Source: Gemmatimonadota bacterium
Lineage (GTDB): Bacteria; Latescibacterota; UBA2968; UBA8231
Assembly (NCBI GenBank): GCA_018672475.1
Contig: JABHFS010000001.1
Span: 31,676-95,675, forward strand
Length of the DNA: 64,000 nucleotides
Direction of reading: 5' to 3'
Position numbers and translations under genes: made by a program. Of the stretch, positions 18,093-26,644 are shown piece after piece (within the stretch, counting starts at the first letter, position 1; each line of letters starts with the position of its first letter). Below the pieces are notes generated by a model that worked only from the letters and a program-made list of their open reading frames with translations, was not told the DNA's origin and did no database searches.

Positions 18093-18238
18093 GCTCTTGC
18101 GTTGAATTGACACTAACCGAGTGCATCGCTACCTTTTTTCCGGTTTTTTGAACGCGGTATCGAGGGGCGTCGGGCCGCTTGGGTTTTACCCGCCGCGTTC
18201 TCCCTTCAGATTGTGGGTGCCCTTTCCCCTTCGTCATT

Positions 18239-19447
18239 GTGAATTTTAATTCGATATCATCGCGCGGCGCGTTCAAGCGCCTTGTTCAGCCGTTGGCTCT
18301 GCTCTTCTGCTCGGTCCTGTTGGTCGCTTGTGTCCCGGGCGATAGCAACGTCGAGCAACTGGCCCCCGGTGTGGTCTACCACAAAATCCATCTGCTCGAA
18401 GGGCCGTGGTGGATCCACGTGATCGAAGTGGATCTACCCGAAGCTTGGGCGGCGGGTGTTCGCTTGCGCACGGCGATGGGGCATTCGGAGCGGGGTGGGG
18501 TGCAGAAAACCAGCAGTCTGGCGGCCGGCGCTCTGGCGGGGATCAACGGCGACTATCTCTACACCAGTAAGACCAGTCACACCGCGGGTTTGCAGATTGC
18601 CGCTGGAAGTCTAATCCGCACCCCCCAGCGGCAATCGGCTTTCGCCATTTCTGGCGCAGGTAAGCCGTTGATTGCGGTCTATCAAATGGAATTGGGCGTG
18701 TTGACGGCGGCGGGTGAGGATTTGCGCGCCCAGGGTTTTAACCGCGAGCCGAGTAGCAAGGAACTGGTCGTCTATAACCACTACGCGCAGGTATGGCACG
18801 ATTCGGTCCACGCGGCGCGGGGATTCTTGTTGCAGGGTTTAGACGGCGAATCGACCATTAACGATACCGTCATTACCCGGGTGCAGCAGGTCCGGCGGCG
18901 GGCTTGGCCGTTGTTTTTGGAACCCGGCCAATGGTTGTTGGCCGCCGGGGCTGAATACGACGCTTCGTCGTCGATCGCTCCAGGTGACACGGTGGGTCTC
19001 TATTGCCGTCTACCACCTGCCCATGACAAAATGGTGGAAGCGGTCGGTGGTGGACCGCGGATCCTGCGCGATGGTGCGATCTCAATTGAAGTTGAAAAAG
19101 AGAGACTCAGCCGAACCTTTGCCGACGAGCGCCACCCGCGCACGGCGATTGGCTATTCGCAAAATGGGCAAGTGCTCTTCCTAATCGCCGTCGACGGACG
19201 ACAACCGGGACATAGCGTCGGTATGAGTTTGCAGGAATTGGCCGAGTTTATGCGTATGCGACTGGCCGATTTTTCTTTCTCCAAGGAAAACGCCTACCAA
19301 GGCCTCAATCTCGACGGCGGTGGATCGACGACGATGGTTGTTGGCGACCAGGTCGTCAACAGCCCTTCAGATCCCACGGGTGAGCGGCCGGTGGCCAATG
19401 CCTTGTTGGTCGTTGCCCCACCCGAGGGTGGAGAGGATAAACCCTAA
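18239..19447 (+). CDS. Phosphodiester glycosidase (NAGPA-domain) lipoprotein
   Basis: A 402-residue protein from the GTG at 18239. This start gives a clean lipoprotein signal peptide: basic RGAFKR, hydrophobic core, then LLVAC with the Cys near residue 31. The frame continues upstream, but only through insertion-sequence debris. The mature part carries the phosphodiester glycosidase (DUF2233/NAGPA) features AGINGDYLYT, EAVGGGPRIL, HPRTAIGYSQNG, LIAVDGRQPGHSVGMS and LNLDGGGSTTMVV. Relatives remove GlcNAc or other sugars from phosphodiesters, often on wall or exopolysaccharides. It ends in a TAATG overlap with the next gene. Confidence 0.85.
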   Translation: MNFNSISSRGAFKRLVQPLALLFCSVLLVACVPGDSNVEQLAPGVVYHKIHLLEGPWWIHVIEVDLPEAWAAGVRLRTAMGHSERGGVQKTSSLAAGALAGINGDYLYTSKTSHTAGLQIAAGSLIRTPQRQSAFAISGAGKPLIAVYQMELGVLTAAGEDLRAQGFNREPSSKELVVYNHYAQVWHDSVHAARGFLLQGLDGESTINDTVITRVQQVRRRAWPLFLEPGQWLLAAGAEYDASSSIAPGDTVGLYCRLPPAHDKMVEAVGGGPRILRDGAISIEVEKERLSRTFADERHPRTAIGYSQNGQVLFLIAVDGRQPGHSVGMSLQELAEFMRMRLADFSFSKENAYQGLNLDGGGSTTMVVGDQVVNSPSDPTGERPVANALLVVAPPEGGEDKP

Positions 19448-20511
19448 TGCCCACGTTGCAACCACAGGACCTCGACACTTTGGCCCGGGCCTGCCTTGGC
19501 CGGGTCGGTGTGCCGGCAGTAGATGCCGCGCTCGTCGCCGATCACCTGGTCGAAGCGGGTTTGATGGGGCACGATACCCACAGTGTATTGCGCTTGCCGC
19601 AATATGTGAATATGGCGCGCGAAGGGGTAGTCGAATTGGGGGCCGAGTTGCAGGTTTTGCAGCAAAGCGATTATGGTGCCCAGTTGAGTGGTGGTTGGAA
19701 TTATGGCCCAGTGACGGCGACTCGGGCCGTGGAACTGGCGCTCGAGAAAGTGCGGGACGGGGCGATTTCGGTGGTCGGGGTACGCGATTGCAATCACGTT
19801 GCCCGGCTCGGTCGTTTCGCCGAATTGGCTACCCGCGAAGATTGTATCTGCCTAATGGTGGCCAACGGGCACGGCGGTGATTGCTCGGTGGCGCCCTTTG
19901 GCGGTCGCACTCGTCGCTTGCCGACTAACCCAATCTGCTGTGGCATCCCCACGGGTGGCGATTGGCCGGTTATTCTGGATATGACGACCAGCATGATCTC
20001 GGGCGGCGATATGCGGCTTTTACGCAATAAGGGCGAAGACGCGCCGGAGGGCATGCTGATTGACGGCAACGGTAACCCGACGATAAAGGTCGAAGAATAT
20101 TATGGGCCGCCGCCGGGCGCGATTCTGCCGTTGGGTTACCCGGGCAGCGGGCATAAGGGGTATGGGCTTTCGGTGATGGTCGATATTTTGGCTGGGTCGG
20201 TATCTGGTGCGGGGATGACGGAGGAGGCGCCTGAGCGCACGGGCAACGCGCTTTTTATCGCCATGCTCAAGGTCGAAGCTTTTCAGCCTTTGGCCGAATT
20301 TTACGGTGAGGTCCAAGGATTCATCGAGTATGTCAAATCGTGTCCACCTACGGCGGGCTTTGACGAGGTCTATCTGCCGGGAGAGCGGGCGCATCGGCGG
20401 ATGTTGGTTAGACGGCGGGAGGGCTTGTATGTGGATGAGGGGGCTTGGGAGGAGATTGGTGAGTTGGCAGGTGAGTTGTCGGTGGAGTTGCCGGAGTCGG
20501 TTGGGGAGTAG
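19447..20511 (+). CDS. Ldh2-type malate/L-lactate/ureidoglycolate dehydrogenase family protein
   Basis: A 354-residue NAD(P)-dependent oxidoreductase of the Ldh2/MDH2 fold, unrelated to the Rossmann lactate dehydrogenases. Hallmarks are VEAGLMGHDTHSVLRLPQYV (in parts), VRDCNHVARLGRF with the proposed catalytic His, TNPICCGIPT, and PGSGHKGYGLSVMVDIL with its nucleotide-contacting His-Lys. Substrate in this family varies (malate, lactate, ureidoglycolate, delta-1-piperideine-2-carboxylate) and cannot be set from sequence. It is translationally coupled to the glycosidase lipoprotein and precedes two Gfo/Idh genes. Confidence 0.88.
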   Translation: MPTLQPQDLDTLARACLGRVGVPAVDAALVADHLVEAGLMGHDTHSVLRLPQYVNMAREGVVELGAELQVLQQSDYGAQLSGGWNYGPVTATRAVELALEKVRDGAISVVGVRDCNHVARLGRFAELATREDCICLMVANGHGGDCSVAPFGGRTRRLPTNPICCGIPTGGDWPVILDMTTSMISGGDMRLLRNKGEDAPEGMLIDGNGNPTIKVEEYYGPPPGAILPLGYPGSGHKGYGLSVMVDILAGSVSGAGMTEEAPERTGNALFIAMLKVEAFQPLAEFYGEVQGFIEYVKSCPPTAGFDEVYLPGERAHRRMLVRRREGLYVDEGAWEEIGELAGELSVELPESVGE

Positions 20512-20598
20512 GCGGGGATGTGTGATCACCGCTCAGACAGTTATTGGCTAATTTAGCATAACACTAATTTTGAGATCAACTTAAAAGGGAGAGAAGCG

Positions 20599-21594
20599 AT
20601 GTTGCAGATTGGTATAGTTGGTTTAGGGGGGATTGGGAATAATCACGCGCGTTGTTATACGGCGAACAAATACAGTAAGCTCGTCGCGGTATGTGATGTG
20701 ATCAAGGAGAAGGCGGATGCGGCGGCGGAGCAATATGGGGCGCAGGCTTTTTATAGTGTCAAGCAAATGCTCAAGAGTGGGATTAAGCTCGATGGGTGTT
20801 CGGTGACGACGGCGGGGGTGGAGAATGGTAGCGACCATTACAACCCGACGATGGAGTTGTTGCAGGCCGGTATTCCAGTGTTGGGGGAGAAGCCGATTTC
20901 GAACGATGTCGCGAAAGCGCGTAAAATGGTGGCGTTGGCGAAGAAGAAGCGGGTGCGCTACGGAATCAATTTGAACCACCGTTTTACGCCGGCGGCGGTC
21001 AAGGCCAAAGAGTGGTTGCAGGGCGGGCGCTTGGGCGAGCTTAACATTGTCAATATGACGATGTGGATCAATAACCCCAACGAGTCGAGCCCATGGTTTC
21101 ATATCCGTGCGCTGCATCCGCACTCGCTGGATGTGATGAGCTATTTTGCCGGCGAAGTAGATCAGGTGCAGGCCTTTTTCAAGAAGGGCAAGGGGCGCAA
21201 GATCTGGTCCAATGTACAAGCCAATCTCTTATACAAGAACGGAGTAATCGGGCATCTGACCGGTTCGTACGACGCGGGCGGTAGTTATGGCTTGGAGACC
21301 TTGGAGTTGGTAGGCTCGGAGGGGCGGGTGGTTATTAACGAGGCTTGTGAGAAGCTGAGTTATTATCCGCGTTTTTCCAAAGAGGTGGAGAGTTTTGACC
21401 ATCTTGGTGGGATGGGGAGTTTTGGCGATACCTTTCCTTCGCGCATAGGCGCTTGGGTGGACGACTTGCGCAAGAAGGTGGCGCCTTCGAAGATTGACGC
21501 GAAGGCGGAGGATGCGTTGAAGGTGCAATTGGTGATTGAATCTATTATTAAGAGTTGGGAAACCGGTAAGGTGGTGAAGGTGCCGCAGAAGTAG
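20599..21594 (+). CDS. Gfo/Idh/MocA family oxidoreductase (tandem copy 1)
   Basis: A 331-residue protein with ribosome site GGGAGAGAAG before the ATG. Rossmann motif GIVGLGGIGNNHA is followed by the GEKPIS cofactor motif and LNHRFTPAA. The substrate domain has SSPWFHIRALHPHSLDVM. It is a clear paralogue of the gene at 21854, sharing long blocks such as GSDHY.PT, EKPISN, NHRFTPAA, ESSPWF and LHPH. The two probably arose by tandem duplication. Substrate unknown; likely a sugar or inositol derivative. Confidence 0.9.
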   Translation: MLQIGIVGLGGIGNNHARCYTANKYSKLVAVCDVIKEKADAAAEQYGAQAFYSVKQMLKSGIKLDGCSVTTAGVENGSDHYNPTMELLQAGIPVLGEKPISNDVAKARKMVALAKKKRVRYGINLNHRFTPAAVKAKEWLQGGRLGELNIVNMTMWINNPNESSPWFHIRALHPHSLDVMSYFAGEVDQVQAFFKKGKGRKIWSNVQANLLYKNGVIGHLTGSYDAGGSYGLETLELVGSEGRVVINEACEKLSYYPRFSKEVESFDHLGGMGSFGDTFPSRIGAWVDDLRKKVAPSKIDAKAEDALKVQLVIESIIKSWETGKVVKVPQK

Positions 21595-21616
21595 TTGATG
21601 GTGTTGTGCGGGGACG

Positions 21617-21781
21617 GTCCATCTTGGGATAATCCCCTTGCTCATGCACGCATCGCTGCGCGATAGGCGCCCTGGGGGAACTTGGAACACACTACTGTGT
21701 TCCTCCGAGGGCAGTCCCCGATTTCACTGTCCTGTGAAATCGGGGACTGCAAATCCGCTGTGGGGATATCCTCAGACGGAC
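21617..21781. repeat. Palindromic element, copy A
   Basis: An imperfect inverted repeat joins 21617-21637 and 21762-21781 (GTCC.TCT..GGATA.TCCCC type arms). Inside, after CTTGCTCATGCACG, lie two hairpins: an 8-bp stem at 21684-21691/21696-21703, and a perfect 17-bp stem at 21711-21727/21734-21750 with a 6-base loop. The internal marks CTCCGAGGG and ACTGCAAATCCGCT recur in copies B or C. It fills the gap between the tandem Gfo/Idh genes. No coding potential. Confidence 0.75.
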
Positions 21782-21853
21782 CTCAGCCATGTCGGATAGA
21801 TTTTATAGGGCTTGGAGAATGAGAGAGTAAAACGATAACATTGGATTGATATT

Positions 21854-22852
21854 ATGCAGAGAGTGGGAGTGATTGGTTTGGGGCCTATCGGCAATAGGCA
21901 TGCCAGCATATACGCGGCGATGGAGAATGCGGAGTTAGCCGGGGTTTGTGATGTGGATCGCGAGCGGGCGGATGCTACGGCGGCGCGTCTTGGCGTTAGA
22001 GCATTTTATAGTGTGCAGGAAATGTTGGGCGAGGTCGAGTTGCATATGGCGAGTGTGGCGACCGGGGGGGAAGAGTATGGCAGCGACCACTATCAGCCGA
22101 CGATCGAGGCGCTGGAGGGCGGTTTGCACGTCTTGTGCGAGAAGCCGATTTCCAATGAGATCGCGCCGGCAGAGCAGATGGTGGCACTCGCCAAGGAGAA
22201 GGGGCTTTGTTTCGGCGTCGACTTGAACCATCGTTTTACGCCGGCGGCGCGGTTGGCCAAGCAGTGGATGGAGGACGGCCGGGTCGGACACTTGCTCTTT
22301 ATGAATATGAGCATGTGGATCCAGAATCCGCGCGAGTCGAGTCCGTGGTTTCAGATTAAGGCGCTGCACCCGCACACCGTCGATATCATGCGCTATTATT
22401 GCGGCGATATTGAGGCGGTGCAGTGTTTCGCGGTGAAGGCACCGGGGCGGTCAATCTATTCGACGGCGCAATTCAATATGCGCTTTAAGAATGGTTGCCT
22501 GGGGCACCTGACCGGCTCGTATGACATTGAACGCGGGCATCCGATGGAACGATGTGAAGTGGCGGGGCTGAAGGGGCGCTTTGTAATCGACGATATGTAT
22601 CGCGAGGCGACGCTGTATCCGGCGGGTGATATGGAGAAGCGGGTTTTTTCGAACCCGGTCTTCGGCGGCATGCGCGACTTCGAGGATACGTTCGTAAATC
22701 GCTTGGGGCATTTTGTCGAGCAGTTAGAGGAGGGGGCCAAGCCGGAGGATATCGACGGGTCAGGGCACGACGGGCTGCAGGCGCAAAAGGTGCTGGCGGC
22801 GGCGATTGAGTCGGTGAAACGGGAAGAAATAGTTTACGTCGAGGAACAATAG
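21854..22852 (+). CDS. Gfo/Idh/MocA family oxidoreductase (tandem copy 2)
   Basis: A 332-residue paralogue of the gene at 20599. It has GVIGLGPIGNRHA at the N-terminus, CEKPISNEI near residue 98, DLNHRFTPAARLAKQW, and SSPWFQIKALHPHTVDIMRY in the substrate domain. All family residues are present, so this is not a decayed duplicate. Its stop TAG overlaps the GTG start of the molybdoenzyme gene, which implies translational coupling. Substrate unknown. Confidence 0.9.
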   Translation: MQRVGVIGLGPIGNRHASIYAAMENAELAGVCDVDRERADATAARLGVRAFYSVQEMLGEVELHMASVATGGEEYGSDHYQPTIEALEGGLHVLCEKPISNEIAPAEQMVALAKEKGLCFGVDLNHRFTPAARLAKQWMEDGRVGHLLFMNMSMWIQNPRESSPWFQIKALHPHTVDIMRYYCGDIEAVQCFAVKAPGRSIYSTAQFNMRFKNGCLGHLTGSYDIERGHPMERCEVAGLKGRFVIDDMYREATLYPAGDMEKRVFSNPVFGGMRDFEDTFVNRLGHFVEQLEEGAKPEDIDGSGHDGLQAQKVLAAAIESVKREEIVYVEEQ

Positions 22853-23493
22853 TGCAATACAACGAAAAAATGCTCGCGGCCAAGGCCAAGCTCTTAGAGC
22901 GCTTCAAAAAACAGGAGCCGCGCCAAACGGACCCGAACCAAGAACGCTTGCCTCCGGGGCAACACCTGACGAATGGATTCCCTGTGCTCGACCTCGGTGT
23001 CAGACCGAAGTTCAACCCCGAAAGCTGGCGCTTTAAGGTTGAGGGTTTGGTTGAGGAGCCGTTCGATCTAGGCTGGGATGAATTCCAGGCCTTGCCGCGC
23101 GAAAAGCAGACGTCCGACTTCCACTGTGTGACGACCTGGTCGAAATACGATGTCGATTGGGATGGCGTGAGGTTTGTCGATTTGGCCGCGATCGTGCGTC
23201 CCACCGAAGAGGCAAATTTTGTAATCGCGCACGGTTGCGACGACTACACGACAAACCTGCCGCTGGCGGATTGCCTCGACCAGGACGTGATATTAGCGGA
23301 CCGGCTCTATGGCCAGCCGCTGCCGATTGAACACGGCGGGCCTATGCGATTGATCGTACCGGCGCTATACGCTTGGAAATCGGCCAAGTTTTTACAGAAA
23401 CTGGTCTTTGTCGCGGAGGATCAGCCGGGTTTTTGGGAGGAACGGGGTTACCACGACCGCGGCGACCCCTGGCAGGAAGAGCGCTACGGCTAG
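22852..23493 (+). CDS. Sulfite oxidase-like molybdopterin oxidoreductase (YuiH/YedY type)
   Basis: A 213-residue single-domain molybdoenzyme of the sulfite-oxidase fold, starting at a GTG. The molybdenum-binding Cys is in DFHCVTTWSKYDVDW (Cys92). Other family marks are RFKVEGLVEEP, AHGCDDYTTNLPL and GGPMRLIVPALYAWKSAK. Like B. subtilis YuiH it has no signal peptide and no dimerisation domain, so it is probably cytoplasmic. The redox substrate is not known. It is convergent with the lipoprotein gene, the stop codons overlapping (CTAG). Confidence 0.87.
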   Translation: MQYNEKMLAAKAKLLERFKKQEPRQTDPNQERLPPGQHLTNGFPVLDLGVRPKFNPESWRFKVEGLVEEPFDLGWDEFQALPREKQTSDFHCVTTWSKYDVDWDGVRFVDLAAIVRPTEEANFVIAHGCDDYTTNLPLADCLDQDVILADRLYGQPLPIEHGGPMRLIVPALYAWKSAKFLQKLVFVAEDQPGFWEERGYHDRGDPWQEERYG

Positions 23494-23993
23494 AAGCTGT
23501 TCAGGTCGTAACGGACGGCGTTGAGCGCGCTTGTTAGTGCACGACCGGCTTCGTCGGCTTCGGCGAGTCTTACGCCGAATTGTTCGAAAAATGCAGAATC
23601 GTTTAGACGGGCGCCCTCGATGGCCAGGTCGAAGGCCTCCAGGCGCAGGCGCAGATAGTTGCGCAGGTGTTTGTGCACGGTGGCCAATTCTGGGGCGGGA
23701 GTAATTTCCTGCACCTTGTTGGAGAGCGCGATAAGCTTCGGATGGAAGTGAGATTGGATCAGCGGGACGATCACGTCGCTGGAGACTGAGTCGGCGGGTA
23801 CGGCGCGGGCGATTTCCATATCCAACGAGCGCAGCTCTTGCAATAGCGGCTTGAGGTGGCCGAGATAGGCGTCGATGGCCCCTGCGGTGGTGCGAGGCAC
23901 TTCTTCTTCGGTGATTTCGCCGCAACCGAGTGCGATAAGGCAGCATCCCATCGCGCCCAAAAATTTTGTCAACACGTGTTTTAATCCCTTCAT
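23490..23993 (-). CDS. Predicted helical lipoprotein, unrecognised
   Basis: A 167-residue protein with a lipoprotein signal: basic start MKGLKHVLTK, hydrophobic core, then LIALGC with the lipid Cys at about residue 24. The mature part is Glu/Ala/Leu-rich and should be a helical bundle. No motif for catalysis, metal or heme binding is present, and I cannot assign a family. It begins just before the end of the upstream MBL hydrolase gene (four-base overlap), so it is probably the last gene of that three-gene minus-strand unit. Confidence 0.7.
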   Translation of the reverse strand: MKGLKHVLTKFLGAMGCCLIALGCGEITEEEVPRTTAGAIDAYLGHLKPLLQELRSLDMEIARAVPADSVSSDVIVPLIQSHFHPKLIALSNKVQEITPAPELATVHKHLRNYLRLRLEAFDLAIEGARLNDSAFFEQFGVRLAEADEAGRALTSALNAVRYDLNSF

Positions 23994-24817
23994 AGTGCGT
24001 ATTCGGTTCCTTCGCGTCCGGCGTCGACGGCTACGCCGTTTCCTGAACAGGCCGCTAAAATGGTGTCTATTTCTGTATCACTGCGGTCGGGGTGGTGACT
24101 GAAGAGCACTAGCCTGCCGACTTTGGCCCGTACGGCGATATCGATGCCGTCATCAATAGAGCAATGACCCCTGCCGCGATGTTTCGGGTATTCTTCGGAG
24201 GTTAGCATGGCGTCGTGGAAGAGCAGGTCGACGCCTGCAATAAGATCAATGACCTGTTGGCGATGCGCTTCTTGTAAATACTCGACATCGGGTAAATAAG
24301 CGATCGAACGTCCGTTGGCTTCGATGCGGAAGCCCAGGCAGGTTATGCCTGCTTGATGGTTGATGAGGGCGGTTTTTATTTTTGCCGTGCCGATAGAAAA
24401 ATCACTTGCTTCGACGTCTTCGACGACCACATCGGCTCCGATGCCCTCGAGGAAAAAATTTGGCACGGGGCAAAAAATGGTGTCCATCTGGGTTCGGAGT
24501 TGGGAGGGCAGCGCAGTATCGGGGCCGTAGATGGTGACGTGGTTCCCCGGTATTAACATCGGTATAAAGAAGGGGATGCCCTGGATATGATCCCAGTGGA
24601 CGTGGGTCAGGAGGATATGCGCGCGGCCCTGGCCCCGTCCGAAGTCGCCTTTAAGCAGATCGTTGCCCAACCAATGCAGGCCCATGCCCGCGTCGAGGAT
24701 GAGTGTGTGGGTGCCCTCGACCTGAACTTCGAGGCAGACGGTATTGCCCCCGTGGATCTGGGTGTTCGGGTGGGGGGTGGGCACCTGTGCGCGGGTGCCC
24801 CAAAGCTTGACCTTCAA
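23990..24817 (-). CDS. MBL-fold metallo-hydrolase (tandem copy 2)
   Basis: A 275-residue metallo-beta-lactamase-fold hydrolase. The TTG at 24817 is preferred because GAGAGG lies eight bases upstream and the protein then starts LKVKLWGTRAQVPTPHPNT like its neighbour. Metal ligands are in LLTHVHWDHIQG, with later His/Asp in DVEYLQE and HHPDRS. The form resembles cAMP phosphodiesterase / RNase Z-like MBL proteins of the 'GxRGSxPxP' type often linked to cyclic nucleotide or signalling domains. It follows its paralogue by 13 bases. Confidence 0.85.
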   Translation of the reverse strand: MKVKLWGTRAQVPTPHPNTQIHGGNTVCLEVQVEGTHTLILDAGMGLHWLGNDLLKGDFGRGQGRAHILLTHVHWDHIQGIPFFIPMLIPGNHVTIYGPDTALPSQLRTQMDTIFCPVPNFFLEGIGADVVVEDVEASDFSIGTAKIKTALINHQAGITCLGFRIEANGRSIAYLPDVEYLQEAHRQQVIDLIAGVDLLFHDAMLTSEEYPKHRGRGHCSIDDGIDIAVRAKVGRLVLFSHHPDRSDTEIDTILAACSGNGVAVDAGREGTEYAL

Positions 24818-24830
24818 GGTTGAACCTCTC

Positions 24831-25697
24831 TTAGAGCGCCAACTCCAGGCCTTCGACCGAGGCAAAGAGGTCGAAGGGAGCTTCTTTGCGATAGCGCGCC
24901 TGAATGGCGTCTATTTCGTCGTCGCTGCGGTGTGGCTCATGATGGAAGAGGGCCAGACGTTCGATCTGAGCCTCTTCGCCGAGACGCAGGGCGTCTCCGG
25001 GCCGGCTGTGTCCCCAGTCGGGCTTGTACTCTTCGGGGAGGAAGAAAGTATCGCAAACCATAAGGTCCGCTCTGTGGGCGAGATCAAGTGCACCTTTTTG
25101 CAGGTGTCGATGCCAGGCCCGCTGTTGCTCGGGGGAACCGTTTTTCATGCCGTCCCCGAGCAGAATCGGACCGTAGAGATCGACATCGCTGACATAGGAC
25201 AGGACTTTGCCCTGGTGCTCGATACGGTAACCGCCGGTAACGCTGGGGTGGTTTAGCCGGTGGCAGGTGATTTGCGCCTCGCCAATAGTGATGGGTTCGC
25301 CGTCCTGCAATTCAATAAACTCGATTTGCGCTTCGGCATCGGCGAGTGGGATTGGGGAAAAAGGGGCCTGTTGTTGGGCCCGGAAGATATCGCCGAGTGA
25401 ACGGTCCTCATGAGCTAATGAATAAATGCGGATATGGGCGTTTTTGTTGTACTGGGGGGCAAAGTGCGGAAAGCCTTGTATATGATCCCAATGGGTGTGG
25501 CCGATGAGCAGGTGGATTTCCAGTTGATCGCGTTCGACAAGGTCTTTGCCGAGTGAGCAAATACCGGTGCCGGCATCGATAATCAGGCAGGTTTCCCCTG
25601 CCGACACCTCTAGACAAGGGGTATTACCGCCATAACGGACGCTATGTGGGGCCGCGACGGGGTAGGAGCCGCGAACCCCCCTGAAGGTGATCTGCAT
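24831..25697 (-). CDS. MBL-fold metallo-hydrolase (tandem copy 1)
   Basis: A 288-residue MBL-fold protein. It starts MQITFRGVRGSYPVAAPHSV, which is the usual opening of this subfamily, followed by YGGNTPCLEV and IIDAGTGI. The metal site is GHTHWDHIQGFPHF, with SDVDLYG and FHHEPHRSDDEID further on. It is clearly related to the next gene downstream. An insertion around 190-215 (GDGMKNGSPEQQ...) is not shared. Substrate unknown; a phosphodiesterase activity is plausible from subfamily membership. Confidence 0.86.
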   Translation of the reverse strand: MQITFRGVRGSYPVAAPHSVRYGGNTPCLEVSAGETCLIIDAGTGICSLGKDLVERDQLEIHLLIGHTHWDHIQGFPHFAPQYNKNAHIRIYSLAHEDRSLGDIFRAQQQAPFSPIPLADAEAQIEFIELQDGEPITIGEAQITCHRLNHPSVTGGYRIEHQGKVLSYVSDVDLYGPILLGDGMKNGSPEQQRAWHRHLQKGALDLAHRADLMVCDTFFLPEEYKPDWGHSRPGDALRLGEEAQIERLALFHHEPHRSDDEIDAIQARYRKEAPFDLFASVEGLELAL

Positions 25698-25869
25698 GAT
25701 ACGGATCTATAGGTTTATACTGAATATAGGAAGTTTATACAGTTTATTATATGACGGATATCTTTATTTCACAAGGATTTACTTTACATTGACATTTTCG
25801 TTTTGGCGGGCTCTATCAGTTGAACTGAAGTAGATTCGCGGCATCCCTAATAGGAATAAAAAGCAGACA

Positions 25870-25898
25870 TTTACAAGGACATAGGCGTTTGTTATAAT
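25870..25898 (+). promoter_or_regulatory. Near-consensus sigma-70 promoter for the lepB-proteasome operon
   Basis: TTTACA (25870-25875) and TATAAT (25893-25898) are spaced by exactly 17 bases, about 30 bases before the signal peptidase start and next to an AT-rich upstream stretch. It is one of the best promoters in the window. It probably drives lepB and, because the gaps downstream are short, the proteasome genes as well. Confidence 0.7.
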
Positions 25899-25927
25899 AT
25901 TTGGAAGCCTTTTATTTGAGGAGAAAA

Positions 25928-26632
25928 ATGAATAGTACCAGCAAAAAATCGGGTATCGGCGAATATGTGTCCTCGATTCTGATCGCTATTGGTTTAGCCC
26001 TGTTGATTCGCACTGGAGTCGTCCAGGCCTTCTATATTCCTTCGGGATCGATGGAAGATACGCTCCTGGTCGGCGACTATCTTTTGGCCAATAAGTTTAT
26101 CTACGGCGCGCCCATCGATGTGCCGCTGACCAATATTTCCCTCTTTCGCCTGCCCGCGATTAGAGATCCTGAGCCGGGAGATATCGTTATTTTTCGCTCG
26201 CCGGTGGATGAGGACCGCGATTTGATCAAACGCTGTGTCGCGATTGGGGGGCAAGAGATACGAATCGTCAATAAAGTGCTCTATATTGACGGCGCGCCTT
26301 TCCAAGACCCGCCTTTGGCCAAATATGTCGATCGGACCTTCTACCCGGCGATGGCCAATCCCAGGGACAATTTTGGCCCTTATACCGTGCCTGCGGATCA
26401 TTTTTTTATGATGGGCGATAATCGCGACAATAGCGCCGATAGTCGATATTGGCGGGCGGTGCCGAAAGAATTGATTAAGGGCAAGGCGATGAGCATATAT
26501 TGGTCTTGGGCGCCGGATACCCGTGGGCCTTATTACACCGACTTGAGTTCATTGCCGAAGGTGGCGGCGAGCTTTGCCTGGCGTCTGCCCGGCCGAGTGC
26601 GTTACGAGCGCCTCGGCGATGTGATTCACTAA
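25928..26632 (+). CDS. lepB: Signal peptidase I
   Basis: A 234-residue type I leader peptidase. The ATG at 25928 is chosen over an upstream in-frame codon because GAGGAG sits just before it. A membrane helix (about residues 13-33) leads to the catalytic box FYIPSGSMEDTL with Ser41. The general base is Lys101 in DLIKRCVAIGG, and the conserved GDNRDNSADSRYW box is near the end. The enzyme removes signal peptides at the outer face of the inner membrane. Twelve bases separate it from the proteasomal ATPase gene. Its place at the head of a proteasome operon is unusual. Confidence 0.93.
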   Translation: MNSTSKKSGIGEYVSSILIAIGLALLIRTGVVQAFYIPSGSMEDTLLVGDYLLANKFIYGAPIDVPLTNISLFRLPAIRDPEPGDIVIFRSPVDEDRDLIKRCVAIGGQEIRIVNKVLYIDGAPFQDPPLAKYVDRTFYPAMANPRDNFGPYTVPADHFFMMGDNRDNSADSRYWRAVPKELIKGKAMSIYWSWAPDTRGPYYTDLSSLPKVAASFAWRLPGRVRYERLGDVIH

Positions 26633-26644
26633 GCGGAGGATGCG

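Noticed and set aside
17884..18276. A 130-residue minus-strand gene
   Set aside because: Its frame overlaps insertion-sequence remains and the start of the glycosidase lipoprotein gene. Its amino-acid text is not protein-like, while another frame gives transposase sequence.
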